A DNA stretch of 64,000 nt from Shewanella glacialipiscicola (GTDB taxonomy: Bacteria; Pseudomonadota; Gammaproteobacteria; Enterobacterales; Shewanellaceae). The stretch is taken from the NCBI RefSeq assembly GCF_023283485.1, contig NZ_JAKILU010000004.1, forward strand, positions 1 to 64,000, written 5' to 3'. The position numbers and the translations under genes were made by a program. Numbering within the stretch: the first letter of the stretch is position 1; each line of letters opens with the position of its first letter. Below, in pieces: positions 28,615 through 37,780 of the stretch. The notes beneath the pieces are model-generated. The model was not told the origin of the DNA, searched no databases, and saw only the letters and a program-made list of their open reading frames with translations.

Positions 28615-28981
28615 CGATGAATCGCTTGCTAAAATTTATAACGCTATAAATTTAAAGCATATTTTACAAGTCATCCCAGTGCGTCTACCATACTTACAGT
28701 GCAGGGCGGGATTCTACTTTATTAGCATTTTAACCAAAGAGCGCTGAGCGAAATGTAGACTCCTAACCCCCCGCAAGGCGATATTTTTACCCCAATGCTC
28801 CCGAATAAACCTAGCCGCACCTTATATATTGATAGCTAAGGAGCTGACTACTCGCGTGAACAACATGATGTTCTTATCGATTGTCAGCTCACCAGCAATT
28901 CCAAATATCGCGATAACACTATGATTATTTTAATATAAAAATAGAGTTTATGGTGGTGCGAATGTATTTATGCATACAAAT
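28615..28981. other. Intergenic region between rsmJ and the cyanate cluster
   Basis: 367 bases without a convincing gene. It contains a nested inverted repeat: GAGCTGAC (28841-28848) with GTCAGCTC (28883-28890), perfect over 8 bp, enclosing GAACA/TGTTC (28858-28862, 28869-28873). Its left junction is the edge of the probable cyn insertion, but no target duplication or IS end could be recognised. Confidence 0.4.
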
Positions 28982-29509
28982 TTAATCTAAAGCTTTTAAA
29001 CCCGCTTTCGCAATACGAACATCTTGGCTGCCGTGCGCCCCTCCGACCCCTATGCCACCCACAACGATACCGTTAATAAAGATAGGAACACCGCCATCCA
29101 TAATCAGTATATTTTCATCCAAATACCGAATGTCGGCAGGAATAGATCCATCCGCAACTCCCTTAGCGATGACCGCAGTTTCTCTTTTTTGTGAGTTCGC
29201 AGTGTAAGCTTTTTTGTAGCTGGCACGGATGGTATGTACGCCTGCTTGATGATCCCTTAACACGGCTAAAGTTTGTCCGGAAGCATCAACGACCGTAATG
29301 GACACCATTAACTGCTCTTTTTTAGCTTCTAATGCCGCCGCATTTACGATGTTTTGTGCCATCTCACCCGTTAATACAGGAACTGTCATCATATGTGATC
29401 CACCATTCGCTTCATTATTTTTAATTTGATTACTTTGTAAGGTGTTTGCGCCCGCCGCAATCGACAATATAGAGGTTGCCAGCGCCGCATAAAAAAATAA
29501 TTTGTTCAT
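28982..29509 (-). CDS. Exported GlcG/HbpS-like (DUF336) protein
   Basis: 175 residues: signal peptide (about 1-21, ending IAAGAN) followed by a single GlcG/HbpS domain. Features are [18 protein letters not shown] at the start of the domain, [23 protein letters not shown] in the middle and a glycine-rich end, [25 protein letters not shown]. Domains of this family bind haem or small ligands (HbpS) or accompany glycolate metabolism (GlcG). It is 23 bases behind the MFS exporter gene of the cyanate cluster and is probably its last gene. Its place in a cyanase operon is unusual and its role there is unknown. Confidence 0.85.
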   Translation of the reverse strand: MNKLFFYAALATSILSIAAGANTLQSNQIKNNEANGGSHMMTVPVLTGEMAQNIVNAAALEAKKEQLMVSITVVDASGQTLAVLRDHQAGVHTIRASYKKAYTANSQKRETAVIAKGVADGSIPADIRYLDENILIMDGGVPIFINGIVVGGIGVGGAHGSQDVRIAKAGLKALD

Positions 29510-29532
29510 TATAAATCCTTAATATTATTATA

Positions 29533-30735
29533 TTAACAGTCAATTGCCTTTGCGTAACTTTCAGGTGAAAACTTTATTGTGACCATCAGCATGCCAATAA
29601 GCATGACCAGAAGCATTAACCAAACACTCAGAAAGCTCCCAGTCCATTCACGCAATAATCCTGCAATATAAGGCATTATCGCGGTAATGATAAAACCAAT
29701 ACCTTGTACAAATGCAGTTAGTGCTCCAGCGATTCTTGGTATCGCTACATGATCAAGTGCGACGGTCAGAGTCAAAGAAAAGCAGGCTCCCATACCACAA
29801 CCGATTAACGATACACAAAGCATTAGAAATGAAGCTGGCATCAGTATTAATCCTGTAAAACCAATAGCCTGAATACCAACGGCAAAAAATAACCACAGCC
29901 GTCGATCTAAACGATTAGATGAAAGTACAGGTATTATGAGTGCACCTGCTACCTGAAACACAGTCATGATACCAATCAACATACCGCTACTTTGGGCGCT
30001 CCAACCTAAACTACGCGCATAGGTGGGAAGCCAAGCGATCATACAAGCATAACTGGCATTCGCGAGTCCAAAATAACAAGCTAATAACCACGCTCGGCGA
30101 TTACTAAAAAAATTGAATTTTACGCTACTATTTTTAGTTTCTGTTGCTTCATGCGGTTTGAACCACCACAGTAAAAGTGCAATAACAGGTAGTATTAGCC
30201 ATATGGCTAATCCTATTTGCCAGCTCCCGTAATGCTGAGCGACTAAAGGGCTTAGCATTGCGGCAATACCGCCTCCCGCCATGAGTGAGGCTGAATAAAC
30301 CCCCATTGCCAGCGGTACATGTTTGGGATACCAACGTTTAACAACTCCTGGCGCGAACGCTTGTACAATGGCAATACCTGCGCCACCGATTAAAGCGCTA
30401 GTAATTAATGTCCAGCCAGTATCCAAAAAAAAACGCCAGAGGCCAGTGAAAGCAATCGCAAGCAACCCACTAATTATCCATGTACTTTCACTGAGTTTTT
30501 TGCCAATTGAAGGTAACAATAAAGGCAGTATCCCCATACATAACATAGGTAACACAACTAGTAATGACGCGACCTGCAGCCCGATATCAGTAGTAAGGCG
30601 GATTTCCTCTAGTAGAGGGCCGGTGGATGTAATCAAGGGACGTAATGTCAGGGATAATCCAGAAATCACCACCATAGGCCACAATTTCTTCAGCAATGAT
30701 TGCTGCTTTTTGGCTGAAATATAAACAGTGTGCAT
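29533..30735 (-). CDS. cynX: MFS transporter, CynX/NimT family
   Basis: 400 residues and about twelve membrane spans. The first helix pair reads WPMVVISGLSLTLRPLITSTGPLLEEI, the hallmark of the cyanate/2-nitroimidazole transporter branch of the major facilitator superfamily. CynX is encoded beside cynTS in E. coli, and the same order is seen here (cynT, cynS, this gene), supporting the name; the transported compound is not firmly known even in E. coli. A hairpin (30761-30787) lies in the 117-base gap after cynS. Confidence 0.85.
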   Translation of the reverse strand: MHTVYISAKKQQSLLKKLWPMVVISGLSLTLRPLITSTGPLLEEIRLTTDIGLQVASLLVVLPMLCMGILPLLLPSIGKKLSESTWIISGLLAIAFTGLWRFFLDTGWTLITSALIGGAGIAIVQAFAPGVVKRWYPKHVPLAMGVYSASLMAGGGIAAMLSPLVAQHYGSWQIGLAIWLILPVIALLLWWFKPHEATETKNSSVKFNFFSNRRAWLLACYFGLANASYACMIAWLPTYARSLGWSAQSSGMLIGIMTVFQVAGALIIPVLSSNRLDRRLWLFFAVGIQAIGFTGLILMPASFLMLCVSLIGCGMGACFSLTLTVALDHVAIPRIAGALTAFVQGIGFIITAIMPYIAGLLREWTGSFLSVWLMLLVMLIGMLMVTIKFSPESYAKAIDC

Positions 30736-30760
30736 CAGTAAATAAATATCCTAGGTAGCC

Positions 30761-30787
30761 AAAAGTCGACGTGTTGCGCCGACTTTT
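30761..30787 (-). terminator. Hairpin between cynS and cynX
   Basis: AAAAGTCG (30761-30768) and CGACTTTT (30780-30787) form a perfect 8-bp stem with an 11-base loop. On the minus strand only four T residues follow, so it may attenuate rather than end transcription into cynX. Confidence 0.45.
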
Positions 30788-30852
30788 ACTATGCTAAATC
30801 TATTTTTAGCGTGGCAAACTTTTCAATAAGTTGCGACTGCTAAACTAGACCA

Positions 30853-31323
30853 TTAAAAAGGTTTGAAGGGTAAAAACTTACCATCAAGCGTAATGACTGC
30901 GCGATCGCCACCTTCTGGATCTGCCACTTTTTTGATATCCATCTTAAAGTTGATTGCACTGATGATGCCATCGCCAAACTGTTCATGGACGAGTGCTTTA
31001 AGGGTCGTGCCATAAACCTGCATCATCTCATAAAAACGATAGATAGTAGGATCTGTTGGCATGCTCGCTCCGACACTGCCGCGTAGCGGAATCGCTTGTA
31101 GTAATGAGATAGCATTCTCATCAAGACCTAAGGTTTCACCCACTTTTTTCGCTGCATCAGCAGGGAGAGGATGTTGGCCTAACAAAGCGGCCGTTACATA
31201 GACATCGCTTAAACCGGTTCCTTCTGCTATTTGCTCGAATGATAATTTTTTTTCAGCTTTTAAGGCAATAATAGTATCTGTTAATGCTTGACGTGCAGCG
31301 TTGCTAATTTGAGATTGAATCAT
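30853..31323 (-). CDS. cynS: Cyanase (cyanate hydratase)
   Basis: Converts cyanate and bicarbonate to carbamate, which breaks down to ammonia and CO2. 156 residues, the same length as the E. coli enzyme and clearly very similar at the C-terminus ([20 protein letters not shown]). The catalytic residues R96, E99 (in [13 protein letters not shown]) and S122 ([10 protein letters not shown]) are all in place. The N-terminal half is a helix-turn-helix-like bundle used for decamer assembly. It follows cynT by 57 bases, and carbonic anhydrase there replenishes the bicarbonate. Confidence 0.97.
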   Translation of the reverse strand: MIQSQISNAARQALTDTIIALKAEKKLSFEQIAEGTGLSDVYVTAALLGQHPLPADAAKKVGETLGLDENAISLLQAIPLRGSVGASMPTDPTIYRFYEMMQVYGTTLKALVHEQFGDGIISAINFKMDIKKVADPEGGDRAVITLDGKFLPFKPF

Positions 31324-31380
31324 GGTAATACCTTTTAGTGATGATTATTTATAGTTAACAATAATGTAAATATTATTGGA

Positions 31381-32040
31381 TTAAACTGCTTCAGGCAGCT
31401 GTACAGGGTAAGCGTGAACCTTAGTGTGCTGCGTAAGAGAAACAAAACTGTTCGTTACGCCGTCTAAGGCATCAATGTTACCCGTCTCGATATCGTAAAC
31501 CCAACCGTGTAAAGCCAAGCGGCCTTCCCTAATAGCCAGTCGAACTGAAGGATGCGTTTTAATGTTTTCAATCTGAGCGATCACATTCTCTCGTACCATA
31601 GATTCAATACGATCATGCTCGCTTAGATGGTTGAGCGATTCGTTGACGATGCGAGCAGAGTCCGCGTAACGGAGCCAACTGCCAACGGCTGGCATGTGAT
31701 CCATGCATTGACAGGTTGCAATAGCAGACATTGCGCCGCAGTCTGAGTGACCACATATCACCACATCTGTTACCTGTAATGCGGTCACCGCATACTCTAC
31801 CGATGCAGAGACGCCTCCAGGCTCAGGTCCATAGGACGGTACTATGTTGCCCGCATTGCGAATCACAAATAGGCCACCAGGTTCACGCTGGGTGACGAGT
31901 TCAGGTACTAAGCGGCTATCTGAACAAGAAATAAATAAGGTATTCGGGCTCTGCTTGGTCGCCAAATTCTTGAACAGATCAGCGCGTTCAGGAAATGCAT
32001 CGCTATGGAACTTTAAAAAACCTTTAATAACGTCTTGCAT
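31381..32040 (-). CDS. cynT: Beta-class carbonic anhydrase of the cyanate operon
   Basis: 219 residues. Zinc ligands C39, H98 and C101 and the D41-R43 dyad are present in [12 protein letters not shown] and [11 protein letters not shown]. In E. coli CynT supplies bicarbonate so that cyanate breakdown by cyanase does not deplete it. First gene of the minus-strand operon, divergent from cynR, with 125 bases between the two. Confidence 0.95.
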   Translation of the reverse strand: MQDVIKGFLKFHSDAFPERADLFKNLATKQSPNTLFISCSDSRLVPELVTQREPGGLFVIRNAGNIVPSYGPEPGGVSASVEYAVTALQVTDVVICGHSDCGAMSAIATCQCMDHMPAVGSWLRYADSARIVNESLNHLSEHDRIESMVRENVIAQIENIKTHPSVRLAIREGRLALHGWVYDIETGNIDALDGVTNSFVSLTQHTKVHAYPVQLPEAV

Positions 32041-32111
32041 AACGGTTGTCTCTGTTGTTTCGATAGGGAGAATACTACGCGGCTATTGAAATAAGGTAAA
32101 AGACGGGTATA

Positions 32112-32129
32112 TTATTATGTCCATAATAA
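32112..32129. promoter_or_regulatory. Perfect palindrome between cynR and cynT (candidate CynR operator)
   Basis: TTATTATG-TC-CATAATAA is a perfect 8+8 inverted repeat 71 bases before cynT and 36 before cynR. It includes T-N11-A spacing, as expected of LysR-type regulator sites. The assignment to CynR is inference from position. Confidence 0.6.
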
Positions 32130-32165
32130 ATACTTATAGATAAAGTCTGGCTCCTGTAGAGAACG

Positions 32166-33056
32166 ATGATACTTAGACACATAAATTATTTTCTGGCTGT
32201 TGCAAAACACCAAAGCTTTACGCGGGCGGCTGCATCTTTGTATGTTTCGCAGCCAGCCTTATCTCAACAAATAAAGCAACTCGAAGAGACGCTGGGTGCG
32301 CCTCTGTTTGATCGTTCTGGTCGCAGTGTTAATCTAACTGATGCTGGTGAAGTGTATGCACGTTATGCACATAAAGCCTTGCAAGATTTAGATGAGGGGC
32401 GACGAGCGATTCACGATGTACAAAACCTCAGTCGTGGTGCTTTGCGCATTGCCATGACTCCCACCTTTACTACCTACTTAATTGGTCCGTTAGTAAAAGC
32501 ATTCCATAATCGCCATCCCAATATCACGGTTAGCGTGCAAGAGATGTCACAAGAGCATATGGAAAAACAATTGCTTGATGATAAGTTTGATGTCGGTATT
32601 GCCTTTGCTGAGGTGCACTCTAGCGAGATAGAATCGCAAATTCTTATGGTTGAAACGCTGGCATTGGTGGTTAATAAAAATCATCCACTTGCAAAGTACC
32701 AGGCGATTGATTTGCAAACATTGAACGCGCAGTCATTGGTATTGCTCAGTCATGAGTTTGTAACCCGTGAGCAAATTCAACGTTATTGCCATCAACACAA
32801 TATCCAACCAACAGTATTGATGGAGGCTAACTCGTTAAGTGCCGTCATTGAAATTGTCCGCCATACTCAATTGACGACATTATTACCTTCTAACATTGCT
32901 AGTGAGCGCGATGAGCTGATAGCGATTGCTCTGACGCCAACTTTACTCAAGCGTACTGCGGTATTGCTGCAACGAAAAGATGCTTATCAGACTGCGGCAG
33001 CCGAGGCATTTATAGGCTTAGCGCATCAGGTTTGTAAACACTCAGGCTCTTTTTAG
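32166..33056 (+). CDS. cynR: LysR-family regulator, probable CynR
   Basis: 296 residues. The N-terminal winged helix-turn-helix (about 1-60: [37 protein letters not shown]) is followed by a LysR co-inducer domain (about 90-295). It is divergent from cynT, as in E. coli, where CynR activates cynTSX in response to cyanate and represses itself. The name rests on this arrangement plus the family match; the LysR family alone would not decide it. Confidence 0.9.
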   Translation: MILRHINYFLAVAKHQSFTRAAASLYVSQPALSQQIKQLEETLGAPLFDRSGRSVNLTDAGEVYARYAHKALQDLDEGRRAIHDVQNLSRGALRIAMTPTFTTYLIGPLVKAFHNRHPNITVSVQEMSQEHMEKQLLDDKFDVGIAFAEVHSSEIESQILMVETLALVVNKNHPLAKYQAIDLQTLNAQSLVLLSHEFVTREQIQRYCHQHNIQPTVLMEANSLSAVIEIVRHTQLTTLLPSNIASERDELIAIALTPTLLKRTAVLLQRKDAYQTAAAEAFIGLAHQVCKHSGSF

Positions 33057-33299
33057 GCGATGCTGCAGGATACAATCTTAGCGCTATTAAAATAATACTT
33101 AAGTAAAAGCAAACGAGCCAACTAGCTTAGGGGCAAAATCAAATAGTTTGCTTGCCGATGAACTATTGTTACAATCCTCCGGTCTTATACTCCACGAACG
33201 TTTAGTACCAAGCCGTTTGTATTTTTTCTAACAAAGAAGATCAGAGAAATTCATATTATTAAGTTATTTACTAAGCAAACAGGCAATTTATGGGGTGTA

Positions 33300-33668
33300 A
33301 TGGTTTTTACCATACTGACCTTGTTTTGTTTGACTCAAAATAGTGGAATGCTTAAATTGCTACTCAATTCATCGAGTACGCAAGCGATTGCTGGCCCCTC
33401 TTTTTCAAGCGATATTGTTAAAGGCGTGAGTCTTAGCAACCTTTCTAGCGAGGGTGATTTAGCTAAAACTGAGCCTAAAAAATGTGAATTGTCTGAAAAG
33501 TCGATCCGCACCTGTATTGATGTACCGAGTTCTATCCCTTTTCTAACGTTATTGTTCCTACTGCCATTACTCCCCCGCGCCTCCCGCGTGATAACACTGT
33601 TGCCTATACAGCGTTATCAAGCCAAACCTCGGCGAATACATCTCACCCATTGCCGCTTTCAAGAATGA
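33300..33668 (+). CDS. Small membrane/exported protein before scsB (ScsA-like candidate)
   Basis: 122 residues from the ATG at 33300 (GGGG ribosome site close by). There is a hydrophobic N-terminus (about 1-15), a Ser-rich middle with KKCELSEKSIRTCIDVP (two cysteines, about 61-77), a second hydrophobic stretch (about 80-95, FLTLLFLLPLL) and a basic tail ending RRIHLTHCRFQE. Length and position ahead of scsBCD match the small ScsA of enterobacterial copper-sensitivity-suppressor loci, but I cannot align the sequences from memory, so the name is not assigned. A weak terminator follows (33678-33704). Confidence 0.65.
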   Translation: MVFTILTLFCLTQNSGMLKLLLNSSSTQAIAGPSFSSDIVKGVSLSNLSSEGDLAKTEPKKCELSEKSIRTCIDVPSSIPFLTLLFLLPLLPRASRVITLLPIQRYQAKPRRIHLTHCRFQE

Positions 33669-34060
33669 AAATAATTTACTTATCAATTTGATAGGTGATT
33701 TTTTCAGCGTGAACTTTGTCTGTGGATCGTTAATTATCTCATCAGCTTATTGCTGATAAACAGAACTAAGTCGCGGCTGAACATCAGCTTTATACCTTTA
33801 TCTCCCTATCAAATTTTTTGAACTACACCTTTTAGCGTATCGCTCCTATTAAGTCGTGAGGACTTAAATAACGAGATCATAGCGTTAGCCTGCACTTCGA
33901 TGGCTAAAAGATGAGCTAAGGCATAACGTAAATGCACTTTGGAAGTACACTCAACGGCGATTCACGCTTAAGTATTACCTCGGTAGTTATGCTGACGAAA
34001 TATCAAAGAGATTAATATGCAATTGAATAACTTACAGTTAATGCATACTTTGGGGATAAA
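33669..34060. other. Intergenic region between the ScsA-like gene and scsB
   Basis: About 390 bases without a convincing gene. At 33678-33704 ACTTATCA pairs with TGATAGGT (one G-T) followed by six T residues, a weak terminator for the upstream gene. A short inverted repeat AAGTC/GACTT occurs at about 33852-33866. A GGGGATAAA ribosome site precedes scsB. Confidence 0.4.
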
Positions 34061-36166
34061 ATGCACATTCTAAAATTCATCTCAATCCGATTGTGGATGC
34101 TGGTTTTGCTCGTGGCGAGTCCGGCGTTATCGGCAGCATCAACCCCATGGTTAGTGAATGAACATCATTTGCCCGTCAAGGTGCGATTTATGCTGACTGG
34201 CGCAGTCGATCCAGTATCGAATACTTTGCCTGCGGTACTCGAGGTTCAACTTGAGGGCGATTGGAAAACCTATTGGCGTAGTCCAGGGGAAGGCGGTATT
34301 GCCCCGGCGATTAAATGGGATGAGTCCCGTAATCTACAACATGTTGATTGGGCATGGCCTGCACCTGCAGAGTTTTCGTTATTAGGGCTGCAAACCTTTG
34401 GCTATAAAGGTAATACGACCTTTCCATTACTCCTAACTGTTGATGATATTAGCGCGCCAACTCAGCTGCGCGGTAAGGTGACGTTATCGACTTGCACCAC
34501 CATCTGTGTACTGACTGATTATCAAATTAATCTTGATTTCACCCCTAATGCACTGCAAGCAAATACTGATGCCATGTTGGCTTACAACAAGGCTATATCG
34601 CGGGAGCCCCAAAAGGTAGTGGCAGCAGAGGGCGCGCCGCCTGTGATGACATTAGGTTGGGATGCCGCTAAAAGTCAGCTTGAAGTCAGGCTGAATGATA
34701 CCAACTGGCAGCAGCCCAGCATTATTATTGATGGCGAGCCCGATACTACATTTAAACGAGTGAGCTTAACTAAGAGCGAAACGGCTCTAGAGGGCCAGCA
34801 ATTAGTGGCTATTTTTAATGGCACTAGTTGGCTAGGTGAACCAGAAGTATTAGGTAAACCACTCAATGTTACGGTTATTGATGGTGAGCGAGCACTCGAA
34901 TATAGCGCCAAGGTTGAACCTAAGGTGATTACGCAGGAAAACATCTCGATATTTAGCATTATATTGTTGGCGCTTCTCGGTGGGTTGATTTTAAATGTGA
35001 TGCCCTGCGTATTACCGGTACTCGGGATGAAGTTGAGCTCAGTAGTCGCTGCGCCTCATTTACAACGCAATCAAATCCGCCAACAGTTTATCGCCTCAGC
35101 GCTGGGTATTTTAGTCTCATTTTGGCTACTGGCTGGCTTCATCTTAATACTCAAACTCACTGGACAAGCGATTGGCTGGGGCGTGCAGTTCCAAAATCCG
35201 TGGTTTATCGGCTTTATGGCGCTTGTGACTACAGTGTTTGCTTTCAATATGTTAGGTGTTTTTGAGATTAACTTACCTTCTAACGTACAAACCAAGCTGG
35301 CGACAACCGGCGGCAATAATAACCGTGGCCACTTTTTACAGGGCATGTTTGCGACTTTACTGGCAACGCCGTGCAGCGCACCTTTCTTGGGCACCGCAGT
35401 GGCATTCGCTTTGGGCGCCGATGTGCTAAGCCTGTTGGTTATCTTTACTGCTTTAGCTGTGGGGATGTCGCTGCCTTGGTTAATGGTGGCGGCATTTCCA
35501 CAAGTGGCGGGTTATTTCCCTAAACCCGGCCGCTGGATGAACATAGTAAAAGTATTTTTCTCCGCCATGTTGTTACTCACCAGTTTGTGGTTAATCAGCC
35601 TATTAGCGAGTTTTGTTAATGTGATTTATCTGTGGCCACTTGGTGCTGCCATTGCGCTGATTTTTATGTTTTTTATGGCTAAAAAATACGGCGCTATTGC
35701 CATTGTCAGCAGTTTGGGCGTGGGTATTTTATTATCGGCTGTCATCGCGTTTAGCACGTCAAATCAATGGGCAAAACCCTTACCAACAGACCTTACTTGG
35801 ACGCCACTGGATCAAGCGTTAATTGACCAGCAGGTTGCCCAAGGAAAGACTGTATTTGTTGATGTAACCGCAGATTGGTGTATTACCTGTAAGGCCAATA
35901 AAGTGGGCGTGATCTTACAAGAACCCGTCTACAGCTTGTTGCAACAGGCACATGTATTACCCATGAAAGGCGATTGGACCACAGCATCGCAGCCCATTAC
36001 TGATTACCTCCAAAGTCACAATCGTTTCGGCGTGCCCTTTAATATCGTCTATGGCCCTAATGCGCCGCAAGGTATTGCATTACCTGAAATTCTATCTAGC
36101 CAGCGGGTAATTGATGCGCTTAAACAAGCCTCATCTATGTCTAAAGAGGCGACAACTGAACACTAA
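34061..36166 (+). CDS. scsB: ScsB: DsbD-type membrane thiol-disulfide reductase
   Basis: 701 residues in four parts. First, a signal peptide (ending LSAAS). Second, a large periplasmic N-terminal domain (about 30-290) with WKTYWRSPGEGGIAPAI and STCTTICVLTDYQINLDF. Third, a membrane electron-transfer domain with the two conserved prolyl-cysteines, VMPCVLPVLGMKLSS and TPCSAPFLGTAVAF (about 300-580). Fourth, a C-terminal periplasmic thioredoxin-like domain with DVTADWCITCKANK. This architecture carries reducing power from cytoplasmic thioredoxin to periplasmic partners, here very likely ScsC and ScsD encoded just downstream. Such loci are known for copper and oxidative stress protection in enterobacteria. 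Confidence 0.92.
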   Translation: MHILKFISIRLWMLVLLVASPALSAASTPWLVNEHHLPVKVRFMLTGAVDPVSNTLPAVLEVQLEGDWKTYWRSPGEGGIAPAIKWDESRNLQHVDWAWPAPAEFSLLGLQTFGYKGNTTFPLLLTVDDISAPTQLRGKVTLSTCTTICVLTDYQINLDFTPNALQANTDAMLAYNKAISREPQKVVAAEGAPPVMTLGWDAAKSQLEVRLNDTNWQQPSIIIDGEPDTTFKRVSLTKSETALEGQQLVAIFNGTSWLGEPEVLGKPLNVTVIDGERALEYSAKVEPKVITQENISIFSIILLALLGGLILNVMPCVLPVLGMKLSSVVAAPHLQRNQIRQQFIASALGILVSFWLLAGFILILKLTGQAIGWGVQFQNPWFIGFMALVTTVFAFNMLGVFEINLPSNVQTKLATTGGNNNRGHFLQGMFATLLATPCSAPFLGTAVAFALGADVLSLLVIFTALAVGMSLPWLMVAAFPQVAGYFPKPGRWMNIVKVFFSAMLLLTSLWLISLLASFVNVIYLWPLGAAIALIFMFFMAKKYGAIAIVSSLGVGILLSAVIAFSTSNQWAKPLPTDLTWTPLDQALIDQQVAQGKTVFVDVTADWCITCKANKVGVILQEPVYSLLQQAHVLPMKGDWTTASQPITDYLQSHNRFGVPFNIVYGPNAPQGIALPEILSSQRVIDALKQASSMSKEATTEH

Positions 36167-36332
36167 CGCTATTAACACTCGATCTTTTGGTGAATTAACT
36201 GAGAGATAGTTAACGACTGGAACGACGCGAGCTCTGGTCCATGACATTGGAAAACCTATGATGAAATCAACGATTCACGTCAAAAATGTAGTTCAAACTG
36301 ATAAATTAACGCACGAAAATGGAGTCACAAAC

Positions 36333-37145
36333 ATGTCGAAATTAAGCACGATTTTTAAACACCGTAAGCTGCAAATGTTTGCGGTATCGGGTGTAGCAAT
36401 GGCGATGTTCGTCGTGTCATTACCCTCAATCAGCACTTTTGCCCATGCAGATGCTAGTAGCCTAACCGCTACACAGCAGCAAGAAGTACGCGCCATGATT
36501 AAGGATGCTTTGATCAATGATCCTGAGTTATTGAAAGAAGCCATTATTGCGTTGCAATCACGAGAGCAACAGGGTGCTGATGCCGCGATGCAGACGAGCT
36601 TAGTGATGAATCATGAGGCCATGTATGAAACGAAAAGCGATCCATGGAAGGGCTCTGCGACACCTGAGATTGAGATGGTGTACTTCACCGATTTTAACTG
36701 CCCATACTGCAAGAAAATCGAGCCTTCGCTGAACCAGCTGATTGAAGAATTCCCGCAGTTAAAAATTATTATCAAAATGGTGCCTCTGCAGGGTGAGGCA
36801 TCAAAGCTAGCTGTCGACTTTGCTCAAACCGTATGGTTAAACGAGCCTGAAAAGTATCTCAAAGTGAAGGACATGTTGATGTCGAGCCCGCGTGGACTGG
36901 ATGCTGCCGCTATTGCCAAAGTCGCTAAACTGACAAAAACGGAGCGTTGGGCTGGTAATACAGACCCACGAGTTGCTCAAATGGTAGATGATAATGTTAA
37001 CCTAATGAATGAGTTAGGCATAGGCGGCACGCCAAGTATGATAATTGCCGATACGGTTATTCCTGGCTTAGTTCCCTATGAGGTTCTAAAAGAGCAACTA
37101 GAAGCCGCGATAGCAGCGCAAGATAAGACTCAGAAGAGTAGTTAA
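36333..37145 (+). CDS. scsC: ScsC: periplasmic DsbA-like thiol protein
   Basis: 270 residues from MSKLSTIFKHRK at 36333 (GGAG upstream); an upstream ATG at 36258 with GGAAAA is also possible and would add 25 residues. Signal peptide (ending FAHADA), then an N-terminal helical segment (about 40-95) that in ScsC proteins mediates oligomerisation, then a DsbA-like thioredoxin fold with the active site FNCPYCKK (C123-P-Y-C126) and the cis-proline loop IGGTPSMII. Paired with the membrane reductase ScsB. Role as disulfide isomerase or copper chaperone is established for homologues, not shown here. Confidence 0.9.
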   Translation: MSKLSTIFKHRKLQMFAVSGVAMAMFVVSLPSISTFAHADASSLTATQQQEVRAMIKDALINDPELLKEAIIALQSREQQGADAAMQTSLVMNHEAMYETKSDPWKGSATPEIEMVYFTDFNCPYCKKIEPSLNQLIEEFPQLKIIIKMVPLQGEASKLAVDFAQTVWLNEPEKYLKVKDMLMSSPRGLDAAAIAKVAKLTKTERWAGNTDPRVAQMVDDNVNLMNELGIGGTPSMIIADTVIPGLVPYEVLKEQLEAAIAAQDKTQKSS

Positions 37146-37146
37146 G

Positions 37147-37695
37147 ATGAAGCCAAAGCAAACCGAACAGATGAGCGCCGCACAGGTTTCAGTCTCATTG
37201 CCTAAGCGCATATGGGATTTTGCCAAACAGTTGCTGTTGTGGCTGATCATTGCCCTTGTGGTGACGAGTGTGATGGACCTTTGGCGTGGTAAAGACATCC
37301 CGCGGGATAATTTACCCCCACTACGAGGTATAACCTTAGCGGGCGCCGAAGTCGATATTACCACTCTTAGCCAAGACCAAGCGGTACTGGTGTATTTTTG
37401 GGGGACATGGTGCCCAGTGTGTAATTTTGTCAGTCCGGCGGTTAATCAACTGTCTGAACATTATCCCGTGGTAACGGTAGCGATGGGATCGGGTGAAGAC
37501 GAAAAGCTAAAGAAATATCTTCAGCATCAAGGCTATGATTTTGAAACGATTAACGATAGCGATAATACTATTGCTCGTGATTGGTCATTACAGGCGACGC
37601 CAACGATAATGGTCTTTAAAGCGGGAGAACTCCAATACTACACTACAGGCTTTACTAGCTTGCCAGGCATGTGGTGGCGAATGTTGTTTGCCTAA
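37147..37695 (+). CDS. scsD: ScsD: membrane-anchored thioredoxin-like protein
   Basis: 182 residues. There is a single N-terminal membrane anchor (about 27-45) followed by a TlpA-like thioredoxin domain with active site WGTWCPVCNF (C89-P-V-C92) and the cis-proline segment LQATPTIMVF. It begins one base after scsC ends, so the two are co-translated; ScsB is the likely electron donor. The last gene of the scs locus, followed by a bidirectional terminator shared with cyoE. Confidence 0.9.
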   Translation: MKPKQTEQMSAAQVSVSLPKRIWDFAKQLLLWLIIALVVTSVMDLWRGKDIPRDNLPPLRGITLAGAEVDITTLSQDQAVLVYFWGTWCPVCNFVSPAVNQLSEHYPVVTVAMGSGEDEKLKKYLQHQGYDFETINDSDNTIARDWSLQATPTIMVFKAGELQYYTTGFTSLPGMWWRMLFA

Positions 37696-37728
37696 AATGC
37701 ACTTTTTATCGGTGCTAAATTAATCAAT

Positions 37729-37760
37729 AAAAAAGCGCTAACCTAAGTTAGCGCTTTTTT
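37729..37760. terminator. Bidirectional terminator between scsD and cyoE
   Basis: AAAAAAGCGCTAAC (37729-37742) and GTTAGCGCTTTTTT (37747-37760) are a perfect 14-bp inverted repeat with a CTAA loop, with T runs on both strands. It ends the plus-strand scs genes and the minus-strand cyo operon. Confidence 0.93.
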
Positions 37761-37780
37761 TAGCAGAATAAACTGAGCCT

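Noticed and set aside
30323-30724. Plus-strand frame of 133 codons
   Set aside because: Opposite the membrane segments of the CynX-like transporter; no start context.
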